A stretch of 64,000 bases of DNA from Salinicola salarius (GTDB lineage: Bacteria > Pseudomonadota > Gammaproteobacteria > Pseudomonadales > Halomonadaceae), in NCBI RefSeq assembly GCF_003206135.1, contig NZ_PZJT01000010.1, forward strand, positions 1 to 64,000. Direction: 5' to 3'. Positions 6,927 through 15,856 of this stretch are shown here, piece after piece. How positions within the stretch are numbered: the stretch's first letter is position 1; the number at the start of each line of letters is the position of its first letter. Below the pieces are notes generated by a model. That model was given only the letters and a program-made list of their open reading frames with translations, made no database searches and was not told the origin of the DNA. A program made the translations under genes and the position numbers.

Positions 6927-7799
6927 TTAACGCTGCTCGAACCGGAGTAGCGTTCCCAGGACACCGGACGCGATGTCGGCCTGGGTCTCGCTGTGACGGT
7001 GGTAGTCGATGCCCTGGCTGTCCCAGCAGGCGATCGCCGCATCCAGATCTCGGCAGGTAAGCGTAAGCGCCACGGCGCGCGGCGGTTCCGGTTCGATATC
7101 GCCGAGGGTCGGGAAGGTCGCTGACAGTGTCTGGCGATCGAGCAGGTGACAATCGCCCTTGTGGGTATGAATGGTCCAGGCGGTGTCACTGCCGCGAACC
7201 GAGCTGTCGCCGTGAATGCGTCGGAAATGCTCGATGTCGTAAGCCGGGTCGTCGCTGACGTACCAGACATCGGCGATCGAGGTCGCGGTATTGGCGTGCG
7301 CTTCCTGCGTCGGATCGACACGAAACAGCTCTGGGCGCAGTTGCTGGCAGAGGAACTGGGTCAGAAAGGGACGTTCCGGATCGTGCAGCATGTCCAGCGC
7401 CACGCTCACTTCCTCGTTGCGGCCGCCGGGCAGATGCGCCATGCGGCGGAAGATGATCGGGCACGCCTCGGAAAATCCCCGTGCCGCCACCAGAGCGTGA
7501 TCGCGCTGAATGCTGTCGCTGTCGAGCGCCACCATGGCGATGCCGTCACCCACCGTGATCAGGCGCGCCTCGATCAGACGACCGAACTGGAAACCGTTGT
7601 CGTCCTGATAGTCCAGGCATTCCGGGCGGCCGATGCCGATCAGTTCGATGAAGTTGTTGCTGAAGAACAGCAGATGGTTGTCCGTGCCCCAGGGGTGCCG
7701 GTGGCGCGAATTGACGTTGAAGCCGAGATCTCTCGCCGCCTGGGCGGCGTGATCGAGATGATTGACCGCCAGTAAGGGGTGATCGATGCCGAAGCTCAT
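6927..7799 (-). CDS. Glyoxalase-like (VOC) domain protein
   Basis: A 290-residue protein with an N-terminal Glyoxalase_3-like module (IDHPLLAVNHLDHAAQAARDLGF, HPWGTDNHLLFFSNNFIELI) and a second VOC-like half (ALTLTCRDLDAAIACWDSQGID). Histidines and glutamates at the usual metal positions (H in AVNHLDH, H in TDNHL, E in FIELIG) are present. Members of this group are metal-dependent lyases, dioxygenases or unknowns. The ATG at 7799 follows AAAGGCTC. The downstream-transcribed genes do not suggest a specific pathway. Confidence 0.8.
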   Translation of the reverse strand: MSFGIDHPLLAVNHLDHAAQAARDLGFNVNSRHRHPWGTDNHLLFFSNNFIELIGIGRPECLDYQDDNGFQFGRLIEARLITVGDGIAMVALDSDSIQRDHALVAARGFSEACPIIFRRMAHLPGGRNEEVSVALDMLHDPERPFLTQFLCQQLRPELFRVDPTQEAHANTATSIADVWYVSDDPAYDIEHFRRIHGDSSVRGSDTAWTIHTHKGDCHLLDRQTLSATFPTLGDIEPEPPRAVALTLTCRDLDAAIACWDSQGIDYHRHSETQADIASGVLGTLLRFEQR

Positions 7800-7887
7800 G
7801 AGCCTTTCATCCGTGGTGTGGTTGTCTGCAGTATTGCCCAATATCGGGATTCCTGAAGGCAGGGTACGGAATAAGTCTCCGGTTTTC

Positions 7888-9015
7888 TCACCTCAGCGCC
7901 GCCATGGCGCGGTCGATGTCGTCCTTCGTGTTGTGCCAATGCGGCGAGATCCGCACCAGGGCGCCTGTCGTCGGCAACCTGACGTTCAAGGGCTCCGCGG
8001 CGGTATCACACACCTTGGCAACGATGCCGGCCGCATCGAGCTTCTGGTGAATCTGTAACGGTGCGGCGTCCGGCAGATGAATCGTGGCGATGCCGCTTTC
8101 CGGCTGTTGCAGCAGCGGCCGAAACCCTCGTTCGCGGGCCAGTTCGTAGATCCGTTCGGTCAGCGTCGTCAGGTGCTCGCGCAACGCCTCCAGCGTGATC
8201 TGCTGCAGTTCGTTGATCGCCGTTGTCAGCGTGACCTGATTCATGATCGAGACGTCCGAGGCATCGAAGCGCCGCGCCTGGGGGAGGTCGAGAAAACGCT
8301 GGGTCTCCCGGTCCAGGCGCAATCCCGCCAGTTCCGGCGCCGGATTGGGATGCATCATGGCCACTGCCGGCTGGCTGACGTAGAGCAGCGCCATGCCGCG
8401 GGGGCCACGGAGCCACTTGCGAGTGGTGGCGACCAGCACGTCGCAGCCGAGCCGGCGCACATCGACTTCGGTCTGACCCAAGCCCTGGGCAGCGTCCACG
8501 ATCAGCGGGCAGTGGGATGGTCGGGGCAGATTTCCCAGCGCTTCGACATCGTAGCGGCGGCCCTCGATGCTGGTCACCAGCGGCGTCAGGATCGCCGCGA
8601 CGTCCTCGCCGATCTGGTTCGCGATCGCGGCCATGTCGAACCGGCCATCGGCATCGGTCGCCAGCAGTTCGATATGGCGCGGCGGCTCTCCGCCCAGGCG
8701 CCTCAGCATGACGATGTTCGAAGCCCACTCGCCCGGGGCGACCAGCAGCCGCCGACCGGCGAGATCGAGGCTCCCCACCATCTGCCCCATGAGCTGCGAG
8801 GTGCTCGCCCCGAATGCGACCTGCGGCTCTGGCGCCCCGATCCAGCCGGCCAGCCGGGTTCGTGTCGCCTGCAGATCCCAGATGGCGCTTTCGAGGCGCT
8901 GGCGCGGATAGACCGCCATCTCCGCCTCCAGCCAGTCCCGCAGGCGTGCCGATACCGTCGGGCTTTGCAGGCCGACGGACGCATTGTTGAGGTAGCACAG
9001 ATCGGATGGCTGCAC
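7888..9015 (-). CDS. Class V aminotransferase-fold PLP enzyme
   Basis: A 375-residue protein, full length for the NifS/CsdA-like class V fold. It starts with CYLNNASVGLQSPTV, the substrate-loop motif of this class. The cofactor site is seen as VDAAQGLGQTEVDV (aspartate that contacts the PLP ring) and ATTRKWLRGPRG, whose lysine forms the Schiff base. It may be a cysteine desulfurase, an isopenicillin-epimerase-like enzyme or another desulfurase; no Isc/Suf genes are near. The ATG at 9015 begins MQPSDLCYLNN. Confidence 0.9.
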   Translation of the reverse strand: MQPSDLCYLNNASVGLQSPTVSARLRDWLEAEMAVYPRQRLESAIWDLQATRTRLAGWIGAPEPQVAFGASTSQLMGQMVGSLDLAGRRLLVAPGEWASNIVMLRRLGGEPPRHIELLATDADGRFDMAAIANQIGEDVAAILTPLVTSIEGRRYDVEALGNLPRPSHCPLIVDAAQGLGQTEVDVRRLGCDVLVATTRKWLRGPRGMALLYVSQPAVAMMHPNPAPELAGLRLDRETQRFLDLPQARRFDASDVSIMNQVTLTTAINELQQITLEALREHLTTLTERIYELARERGFRPLLQQPESGIATIHLPDAAPLQIHQKLDAAGIVAKVCDTAAEPLNVRLPTTGALVRISPHWHNTKDDIDRAMAALR

Positions 9016-9066
9016 GGGAGTTCCTGCCTTGAGGTCGGGTTCTCCCTGTATGCTGCCGGGGAATCG

Positions 9067-9817
9067 CTACCCGCGCCACCTCAGTGGGTGCGAATCGAGC
9101 AGGATGCCTGCCTCGTTCCAATCGCTCCAGCCCGTAAAAGGAATAGGCATTTCCTCAAAGAGCCCTGTCAGACGATCCTTCCAGCGGTGCTTTTCTTCCT
9201 CGAGCCTCTTTCTGAATGCATCCGCTGCCTGATATTGCAGCCCACCACCCTGCACGCCATAGATGGGATGAGGAGGCAAGACATCAAAACCGACGTAATA
9301 AAGTGAACAATGCAGCGGCCATATCAACTTGGCTATATCGCCACTTCGCCCTAGCGGAGAAAACGTCTCTGCTGGGCCACCGGTCGTGAACGAGTAGAGG
9401 GCACGTTTACCCTGTAACATGCCCCGATCGAAACGGCGTTCTCCATTATAGATACCACCGTAGACAAAGACCCGATCGAACCACCCCTTGAGCATGGCGG
9501 GCATGCCATGCCACCAAAAGCGGGAACTGGAAGATCACCAGATCGGCAGCCTTGAGCTTGTCGACTTCCCGGCGTACGTCGGGCGCCAATTGTTCCGACT
9601 CGAAGGCATAACGCTGTTCTGTCAGTGGCTGGAATACCGCCGAATTGGTGGGCGCCTCATAGTGACGAGAATGCTCGACGGGGTCGAATCCTTGAGCATA
9701 GAGATCAGAGAGTGCTACGGCGTGGCCGGTCGAAGCGAGACATTCCCGCGTGATTCGTGTCATCGCTCCGTTGAATGATGACGGGTCAGGATGACAATGA
9801 ACGATCAGTACTTGCAT
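9067..9817 (-). pseudogene. Frameshifted NAD(P)H:quinone reductase (flavodoxin fold)
   Basis: Two overlapping frames together make one intact Flavodoxin_2 protein of about 249 residues. The first (from ATG 9817, MQVLIVHCHPDPSSFNGAMT) runs to FQFPL, and the second resumes with WWHGMPAMLKGWFDRVFVYG. The break is in a run of four Ts (plus-strand AAAA at 9516-9519), where three would keep frame and restore the family motif FPLWWxGMPAxLKGW. So the gene carries a one-base insertion in a homopolymer: either a real pseudogene or a sequencing error. The family (KefF/MdaB/NQO1) reduces quinones with NAD(P)H and FAD/FMN. It is divergent from a LysR regulator, a typical pairing. Confidence 0.85.
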
Positions 9818-9854
9818 GTTGTAAATGCCTGAAAGGAGTGGCATTACACATTAT

Positions 9855-9879
9855 TTATTGCGATAACGCACTGCAATAA
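9855..9879. promoter_or_regulatory. Candidate LysR operator
   Basis: TTATTGC, eleven bases, GCAATAA: a perfect 7-bp inverted repeat midway between the divergent quinone reductase (start 9817) and LysR gene (start 9923). It has the T-N11-A geometry expected of LysR-type sites. Confidence 0.65.
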
Positions 9880-9922
9880 GGTGTTTCGGAAATCTGTTTT
9901 TGCATTTGTGCAAGGAGGTGGT

Positions 9923-10795
9923 ATGTCGGGATCGTGGCGCTGGGATGATTTGAAAATCGTGCTGGCAATCGCCGAGGAACGGACGCTAGCGGGCGCTGCG
10001 CGTCGGTTGGCAGTCAATCACGCAACTGCGTTTCGACGGCTAAAGGCGGTAGAGTCGAGCTTCGGCACACGTCTCTTCGAGCGCCAATCCGGGACTTATA
10101 CGGCCACCGCCATGGGGGAACTTATGGTCGACTCTGCCAGGCGCGTAGCGGCGGAAGCCAGCAACATCGAACGCAAATTGGCCGGTCGGGATCAGCAACT
10201 CGAGGGCACGCTGCGAATTACTACGACAGATACGTTACTTACAGGAGTATTGACCAATTCACTGGCCGACTTTCGCCGGTTGCATCCGGCGATCTCTCTT
10301 GAAGTCGTGGTATCCAATCGCACGCTAAATATCACTCGACGGGATGCGGATATCGCTATTCGTCCGACCAATCGGCCGCCCGATACATTGGTCGGTCATC
10401 GTCTCGGCTGGATCGACATGGCGGTATATGGAGATATCGAAGGAATGGCCGCCGATAGCTCAAACTGGGTGGGGGTAGATGCCAGAATGGGATACCCGGC
10501 GTTGGATGCTTGGTTGAGCAGTCAGGCGGGCGTTATCGGTTATCGCGTCGACAGTATGTTGGCCATGCTGACAGCCGTCCGAAGCGGTATCGGGAAGGGC
10601 GTTCTCCCTTGCTATCTGGCAGAGAACGATGTCGGATTGGTCAGGAAAGGGAAACCGATTCCGACGTTGCGGACCGAATTATGGATGCTGACGCATCCTG
10701 ATCTCCGACGAAATGCCCGGGTCATGGCACTGTTTGATTTCCTGCGTAAGAGGATGCAGGAACGAGGCGACTTTGCGCGCTTGCCAGCCCAATAA
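9923..10795 (+). CDS. LysR-family transcriptional regulator
   Basis: A 290-residue regulator of normal LysR length. The winged HTH covers residues 8-65 (LKIVLAIAEERTLAGAARRLAVNHATAFRRLKAVE...GTRLFERQSG). A LysR substrate domain follows, with RRLHPAISLEVVVSNRT. The ATG at 9923 is chosen because CAAGGAGGTGGT precedes it; an upstream in-frame ATG lacks a signal. The HTH resembles the subgroup that replaces the canonical Q/S-x-S residues by NHATAFRR. It probably controls the divergent quinone reductase through the 9855-9879 palindrome. With that target frameshifted, the regulator may have no functional local target. Confidence 0.9.
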   Translation: MSGSWRWDDLKIVLAIAEERTLAGAARRLAVNHATAFRRLKAVESSFGTRLFERQSGTYTATAMGELMVDSARRVAAEASNIERKLAGRDQQLEGTLRITTTDTLLTGVLTNSLADFRRLHPAISLEVVVSNRTLNITRRDADIAIRPTNRPPDTLVGHRLGWIDMAVYGDIEGMAADSSNWVGVDARMGYPALDAWLSSQAGVIGYRVDSMLAMLTAVRSGIGKGVLPCYLAENDVGLVRKGKPIPTLRTELWMLTHPDLRRNARVMALFDFLRKRMQERGDFARLPAQ

Positions 10796-10922
10796 GTGTG
10801 AGCAGGGCGGGCTGGTGGGTTCATCCACCGAGTATCCAGAGAGAGCGCGATCGAATGAAAGGCGCGAGGTGTTCTGTTTTTTGGATGACTGAAACGGGAT
10901 CAGCCATTCGCAACGAAAAACG

Positions 10923-10942
10923 GGGTGGGCCAAGGCCCACCC
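10923..10942 (-). terminator. Rho-independent terminator of the PQQ dehydrogenase
   Basis: On the minus strand a 9-bp stem GGGTGGGCC/GGCCCACCC with a two-base loop is followed by CGTTTTTCG. It lies 50 bases after the stop at 10993. Confidence 0.8.
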
Positions 10943-10992
10943 TGTCAATGCGATCATGATCGCAACTGCCCGTCGATTATCGGGCTGGGCGA

Positions 10993-13116
10993 TCACTCTT
11001 CCGGCAGGGCGTACACCACCACCTGATCGCCTACCTGATCCTTGAGGATCGTGTTGCCGCCGGCCACGAAAGCGACGTACTGGCGGCCCTTGTATTCGTA
11101 GACCGAGGGGTTGGCGACGGCAGGCGCCTGGGCCTGGTCTTCCCACAGCTCTTCACCGGTCTCGAGCGAGTAGGCACGCACCTTGGCATCCATCGATGCG
11201 CCGATGAACACGACGCCACCTGCGGTCACGGCCGGGCCACCGATAGTCGGCGAGCCCCAGCGTTCGGGCATGAAGAAGCCGTACTGCTGAGAGGCGCCGA
11301 CCGGCTTACGCCACTTCACGTCACCGGTATGCATGTCGATCGCCACCAGCTCACCGAAAGGCGGTTCCCAGCACGGCATGCCGAGCCAGTTCATCGCCAC
11401 CTTCAGGCGCATGCCGTACGGTGCGCCTTTCTGCGGGGCGAAGCCGCTTTCGTTGCCGGAGCCGCTATCGGCCTCTTCGTAGTCTTCACGGTTGTACAGC
11501 TTGACGTACTGCACGATATGGGAGGTGTTGACGATGGCGGTCTGGCTTTCGGGATCGAATGCCACGCCACCCCACTGCACACCACCCGCGCTATCCGGAT
11601 AGGTCAAGGTGCCTTCGCCCTTGGTAGTCGGCGGGGTGTACATGCCTTCGTACCAGAGATCGTCCCACAGGCGCGAGCACTGGCCGGCACCCACGGCGTC
11701 GGCGAGACCCCAGATCTTGGGCTTCTCGGACTGATCCAGCAGCGGTGCCGGCTTGGTCGGGAACGGCTGCGTCGGCGCATAGACTTCGCCCTCGACAGTG
11801 CCATCGCCCTGCGGGACCGGGCGCTCCTCGATCGGCCAGACATCCTCGCCGGTCAGGCGGTTGACCACGAACAAAAAGCCCTGCTTGGTCGCCTGGACCA
11901 GCGCCGGGATCTGTTCGCCGTCGACGGTGATGTCCATCAGCGTCGGCGCGGAGTTGATGTCATAGTCCCAGATATCATGGTGAACCCACTGGCGGGACCA
12001 CACCACTTCACCGGTCTCGATGTCGAGCGCGGTGGTCGAGGTTCCCAAAGGAGCCTCTTCGGTGCGATTGCCGCCCCAGTAGTTCGGTGATGGCGAAGAG
12101 ACCGGCAGGTAGAGCAGGCCGTTCTCGCGGTCGGCGGACATGTGCGTCCAGACGTTGGCGGTACCGCTCTTCTCGCGCATCTCGTCGGAAAGCGCCTGGA
12201 ACGTCCATTCGAGCTCGCCGGTCTGGGCGTCGAGCGAGAAGATCGTTCCCGGCGGCGCCTGTTCGTAGGCCCAGTCCATGCCGGCCCAGCCGAGCATCAG
12301 ATGGTCGCCGACCACGGTCGGAGGCTGAAGGACGGAAAGCGGCCACTCGGCGTGGGTGTCGTTCCACTGGTTGACGTTGAGCACGCCGTTGTCGGCGAAG
12401 CCCTTGCAGAGTTCGCCGGTATCGGCATCCAGCGCGAACAGCTGCGCGTCCATGGTGCCCATGTAGACGATCTTCTGGCACGGTTCGCCGGCGACCGGAT
12501 TTTCGGCTTCCCAATAGGAGACGCCGCGGTTCTTCAGCACTGGCTGGGTCAATGCCTCGCGCGAGGATTTCGTGTCGAAGCTCCACTTCTCTTCACCGGT
12601 ACCCGGGTCCAGCGCAATCAGGCGATAGAAGGGCGTGCCGATGTAGATGGTGTCGTTGGCGAAGACCGGGGTCGCCGACCATACCGTCGCCGGGATGTCG
12701 CCGGAGCCGTCGGAGATATCGCCGGTGTGGTACTCCCAGACTTTCTCCAGTTCGCCGACGTTATCCGCCGTAATCTGATCGAGCGGGCTGTACTTCTGGG
12801 CGTTGAGCTGACCGTGGAAGCTGTCCCAGGTCGGCTTCTCCGGCACCAGCGGAATCGGCGGCCGGTTGGCATTTTCCTGATCGTTCGAGTCCGCAGCGCT
12901 GACGTCCTGTGGCTCGGGGCTTTGTGGCTCGGGGCTTTGTGACTCGGACGACGACTGAGCGTCGCTCTGGGCCGATGTCTGGCCGGCATCGGCTGGCTGG
13001 TCCTGGGCGAACAGCGGGACCGGGGCGAGCAGTAGCGCCAGTGCCGTGGCCGTACCCAACCGCTGCGCGGTGAGCTTCAGTGCAGGCAAGGGCATTTGGG
13101 GCAAGGAAGTTGGCAT
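10993..13116 (-). CDS. PQQ-dependent dehydrogenase, catalytic subunit (glucose/quinate/shikimate family)
   Basis: A 707-residue beta-propeller quinoprotein. A signal peptide (LGTATALALLLAPVPLFAQ) is followed by a Pro/Ser/Glu-rich linker containing a 15-bp duplication, then PQQ propeller repeats (GTFIxLDAxTGELxW-type W-motifs). Diagnostic segments are WVHHDIWDYDINSAPTL, VGAGQCSRLWDDLWYEG, KGAPYGMRLKVAMNWLGMPC and a C-terminal WGSPTIGGPAVTAGGVVFIG. It oxidises a polyol, sugar or quinate in the periplasm, passing electrons to ubiquinone. The substrate cannot be decided. Family members normally carry the membrane domain at their N-terminus; here it is the separate gene just upstream. The start at 13116 has GAGGAG 8 bases before it; a second ATG (13131) forms an ATGA overlap with the upstream stop. 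Confidence 0.9.
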   Translation of the reverse strand: MPTSLPQMPLPALKLTAQRLGTATALALLLAPVPLFAQDQPADAGQTSAQSDAQSSSESQSPEPQSPEPQDVSAADSNDQENANRPPIPLVPEKPTWDSFHGQLNAQKYSPLDQITADNVGELEKVWEYHTGDISDGSGDIPATVWSATPVFANDTIYIGTPFYRLIALDPGTGEEKWSFDTKSSREALTQPVLKNRGVSYWEAENPVAGEPCQKIVYMGTMDAQLFALDADTGELCKGFADNGVLNVNQWNDTHAEWPLSVLQPPTVVGDHLMLGWAGMDWAYEQAPPGTIFSLDAQTGELEWTFQALSDEMREKSGTANVWTHMSADRENGLLYLPVSSPSPNYWGGNRTEEAPLGTSTTALDIETGEVVWSRQWVHHDIWDYDINSAPTLMDITVDGEQIPALVQATKQGFLFVVNRLTGEDVWPIEERPVPQGDGTVEGEVYAPTQPFPTKPAPLLDQSEKPKIWGLADAVGAGQCSRLWDDLWYEGMYTPPTTKGEGTLTYPDSAGGVQWGGVAFDPESQTAIVNTSHIVQYVKLYNREDYEEADSGSGNESGFAPQKGAPYGMRLKVAMNWLGMPCWEPPFGELVAIDMHTGDVKWRKPVGASQQYGFFMPERWGSPTIGGPAVTAGGVVFIGASMDAKVRAYSLETGEELWEDQAQAPAVANPSVYEYKGRQYVAFVAGGNTILKDQVGDQVVVYALPEE
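12911..12940 (-). repeat. 15-bp in-frame tandem duplication in the dehydrogenase linker
   Basis: GGCTCGGGGCTTTGT twice in a row (plus strand), encoding a repeated SPEPQ unit in the disordered linker after the signal peptide. Confidence 0.9.
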
Positions 13117-13127
13117 GAATCGGCTCC

Positions 13128-13493
13128 TCATGAATGGGCTGGTGACTTGGAAGCAGCCGGACTGGCCATGTCCAGCAGCAGGCCGATCAGGCCAACCACC
13201 ATGGCGGCCGTCAGCCACCACTGATGCAGCAATAGCCCGGCGAAACCGGTGCCGACGAGATCCAGCAGGATCAACACTCGCAGCGCCACGCGTCCGCTGC
13301 GGCAGGAAAGCGGAGCCAAAACCAGCGTCATGACGACCAGCGCGATCGACGTGAGGATGACGACGAGGGCGCCAAGCGTACCGTCGACACCGGTCAGCGG
13401 AGTGAAATAGGCATAAAGCGATACGGCGAGCCCGGCAAGCGAGGCCACCAGCAGCACTATGATGCCCGCCCTGAATGATCGAGATTGGGACAT
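13128..13493 (-). CDS. Separate membrane domain of the PQQ dehydrogenase
   Basis: A 121-residue protein with four hydrophobic helices (GIIVLLVASLAGLAVSLYAYF; LGALVVILTSIALVVMTLVLAP; VALRVLILLDLVGTGFAGLLL; WWLTAAMVVGLIGLLLDMA). Its length and pattern match the N-terminal membrane module of membrane-bound glucose/quinate dehydrogenases. Its stop overlaps the ATG of the catalytic gene (ATGA), so the two are translationally coupled. It would anchor the periplasmic propeller and probably contact the quinone. The ATG at 13493 follows CAGGAG with an 11-base gap; an earlier in-frame ATG at 13529 is an alternative. Confidence 0.75.
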   Translation of the reverse strand: MSQSRSFRAGIIVLLVASLAGLAVSLYAYFTPLTGVDGTLGALVVILTSIALVVMTLVLAPLSCRSGRVALRVLILLDLVGTGFAGLLLHQWWLTAAMVVGLIGLLLDMASPAASKSPAHS

Positions 13494-13779
13494 GAGGTCG
13501 TTGTCTCCTGATGAGATCGATTGGTGCACCTGGCGGCTGTTTCTGCATCGTTCTGATGTTGCATCAGGTCAATTGATAGCCTCGAAACAGTCGGGAGTGT
13601 GGTTACGTGTGCGCGGAATCCACACGCCAGGCAGACTAAAGTGTAGGATACTTTTAGATGTTAGCATGGAAACGATTGATTTTTTGGGAGGAAGTTTTAA
13701 CCGATGTGGCGGGTCGTTTGCGGCAAAGCGAGCGCAGCCAGCATAATGGCCGGCCGTCACCCCGCGAGAGACACGTTGT

Positions 13780-14661
13780 ATGGAATCGTTCAACACCATC
13801 GGTCTGATTGGCCGTCTGGGTAGCGACAAGGTGGTCGAGACGCTCAAGCGCCTGGTGATCTTTCTCGAGCGTCATGGTCTCGAGATCGTGATCGAGGATC
13901 GTACCGCTGCGCTGCTTTCCGGCCATGGCCACAGGGAAGCCAGGCGCCGGGAGCTGGGCACGTTGTGCGATCTGGTGATCGTGGTTGGCGGCGACGGCAG
14001 CCTGCTGGGGGCGGCGCGGGCCCTGTGTCATAGCGCGACGCCGGTACTCGGCATCAACCGTGGGCGGCTGGGCTTTTTGACCGATATCTCCCCCGACGAG
14101 GTCGAACAGAAGGTGGCCGAGGTACTGGAAGGGCAGTACGACACCGAAAGGCGATTTCTGCTCGAGGCGGAGCTCTATCGTGGCGAGCGTCTGATCGGTT
14201 CCGGCACCAGTCTCAACGATGTGGTCGTGCATCCCGGCAAGGCTGCGCGGATGATCGAATTCGAGCTTTTCGTCGACGATCGCTTCGTCTATTCCCAGCG
14301 CTCCGATGGCCTGATCATGGCCACACCCACCGGCTCCACGGCCTATGCGCTCTCCGGTGGCGGGCCGATCGTGCATCCGGGGCTGGAGGCGATCACGCTG
14401 GTACCCATGTTCCCGCACACGCTCTCCAGCCGGCCGATCGTGATCGATGCCGCCAGCGAGATTCGCGTGCATATCGGCGATATCAACCAGGCCTATCCCC
14501 ATGTCAGCTGCGACGGCCAGACCCGCGTCGTCTGCAAGCCTGACGACATTCTCTACGTCCGTCGCCACGCCGAGCGCCTGACGCTGATTCATCCACGCGG
14601 GCACAGTTTCTTCGAAGCCTGCCGCTCCAAGCTGGGTTGGAGCAGCAGGCTGGGAGATTGA
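13780..14661 (+). CDS. nadK: NAD kinase
   Basis: A 293-residue ATP/polyphosphate-dependent kinase that phosphorylates NAD to NADP in the cytosol. Signature motifs are GGDGS at residues 70-74, NRGRLGFLTD at 93-102 and the substrate loop TPTGSTAYALSGGGPIVHP. Length equals the E. coli enzyme. It begins with MESFNTIGLIGR and has only a weak GA-rich ribosome-binding site. It heads a tight forward block: the phosphoesterase gene starts one base after its stop. Confidence 0.97.
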   Translation: MESFNTIGLIGRLGSDKVVETLKRLVIFLERHGLEIVIEDRTAALLSGHGHREARRRELGTLCDLVIVVGGDGSLLGAARALCHSATPVLGINRGRLGFLTDISPDEVEQKVAEVLEGQYDTERRFLLEAELYRGERLIGSGTSLNDVVVHPGKAARMIEFELFVDDRFVYSQRSDGLIMATPTGSTAYALSGGGPIVHPGLEAITLVPMFPHTLSSRPIVIDAASEIRVHIGDINQAYPHVSCDGQTRVVCKPDDILYVRRHAERLTLIHPRGHSFFEACRSKLGWSSRLGD

Positions 14662-14662
14662 C

Positions 14663-15640
14663 ATGGCGCAGGACAGCGATGTCGACGGCTATGATCTGAT
14701 CGGGGATGTCCATGGCTGCGGCCGGAGCCTAATCCGGCTGCTGGAGAAACTCGGATACCGGGCGGAAGATGGGGTGTTTCGCCATCCGCGCCGCCGGGTC
14801 ATCTTCCTGGGCGACCTGATCGATCGCGGCCCCACCATCCGGCTGGCGGTTGCCGTTGCCAAGCGCATGGTCGACGCCGGCGAGGCGCATATCGTGATGG
14901 GCAATCATGAAGCCAACGCGCTGGCCTACTGTCACGAGGCGCCAAGCGACAGCGAGCGCGAATGGCTTCGCGATCATACCCCGCGCAACAATCGCATCAT
15001 CGGTCGTACGCTGGAGCAGTTTCACGATTTTCCGCTGGAGTGGGAAACCTGCCTTTCCTGGTTCATGACGCTACCGCTGTGCCTCGATCTGGATGGCCTG
15101 CGTGTGGTACATGCCTGCTGGGACGAGCCGTTGATCGCCGCCTTTCTTGCGCGGCGCCCCGATGCCCGAATCGACCGCGACTTTCTGGTCGAATCGACAC
15201 GGCATGGCAGCCTGGCGCACCGCGTGCTGGATCGCCTGACCCGGGGCACTCAGATGCCGCTGCCGCCTGGCGTCGAGATTCGTTCGGGGGACGGATTCAC
15301 GCGGCGCTCGTTCCGTACCCATTTCTGGTGCCGAAACCCGCGCACTTACGGGGATGTGGTCTTCCAGCCCGACAATCTGCCGCTGGGACTCGAGGATCGT
15401 CCGCTGGACGACAGCGAACGGGAACGGCTGACCTACTATCCGGAATCGGCGCCGCCTCTGTTCGTGGGGCATTACTGGTGCAAGGGCGTACCGGCGTTGC
15501 CGCGAGCGAACATCGCTTGCCTCGATTACAGCGCGGTGAAGTACGGCCGGCTGGTGGCTTATCGCTGGGACGGGGAGTCGCGGCTCGATGCCAATCGCTT
15601 CGTCTGGGTCGACGTGTCTCAGGAAGGGATTCGTGACTGA
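14663..15640 (+). CDS. PrpE/ApaH-like metallophosphoesterase
   Basis: A 325-residue calcineurin-like phosphoesterase. The metal-binding blocks appear in order: DLIGDVHGC (GDxHG, near residue 13), FLGDLIDRGP (GDxxDRG), GNHE (GNHE block) and a late GHYW histidine. The insert between them contains HACWDEP. The family includes ApaH diadenosine-tetraphosphatase and PrpE-type protein phosphatases; which substrate this one uses is open. It is coupled with nadK, which links it loosely to nucleotide metabolism. Confidence 0.9.
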   Translation: MAQDSDVDGYDLIGDVHGCGRSLIRLLEKLGYRAEDGVFRHPRRRVIFLGDLIDRGPTIRLAVAVAKRMVDAGEAHIVMGNHEANALAYCHEAPSDSEREWLRDHTPRNNRIIGRTLEQFHDFPLEWETCLSWFMTLPLCLDLDGLRVVHACWDEPLIAAFLARRPDARIDRDFLVESTRHGSLAHRVLDRLTRGTQMPLPPGVEIRSGDGFTRRSFRTHFWCRNPRTYGDVVFQPDNLPLGLEDRPLDDSERERLTYYPESAPPLFVGHYWCKGVPALPRANIACLDYSAVKYGRLVAYRWDGESRLDANRFVWVDVSQEGIRD

Positions 15641-15765
15641 TGCCGTTGCGGAATATCAGGGAAATTGCATTTTTTTACATTAGCCGCAGCTAACTGATTT
15701 GGCGGATTTTTTACCGTTACATGAAGCGGATCAGGGAAAAAATGGGAAATTTTTCGCCGCGTGCG

Positions 15766-15793
15766 GGAACTCCTGCCACCGACGACCCTCAAA
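15766..15793 (+). promoter_or_regulatory. Candidate sigma-E-type promoter
   Basis: GGAACT (15766-15771), then TCAAA (15789-15793) with about 16-17 bases between, close to the extracytoplasmic-stress consensus GGAACTT-N16-TCAAA. A transcript from about 15800 would end at the terminator at 15856, giving a short RNA. Confidence 0.35.
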
Positions 15794-15825
15794 GTCAGTG
15801 TTCCCTTGAATGATCCCTTGCTCTT

Positions 15826-15856
15826 ATCCGGCGGCCCTCCCGCCGGATTTTTCTTT
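15826..15856 (+). terminator. Strong rho-independent terminator
   Basis: A 9-bp perfect stem ATCCGGCGG/CCGCCGGAT, loop CCCTC, then TTTTTCTTT. It lies 186 bases beyond the phosphoesterase stop, so it may end that operon or a separate small RNA. Confidence 0.9.

Noticed and set aside
8006..9306. Several long open frames opposite or beside the class V aminotransferase gene
   Set aside because: Arginine-, glycine- and alanine-rich shadow frames typical of high-GC DNA; only the minus-strand 7888-9015 frame has family motifs.
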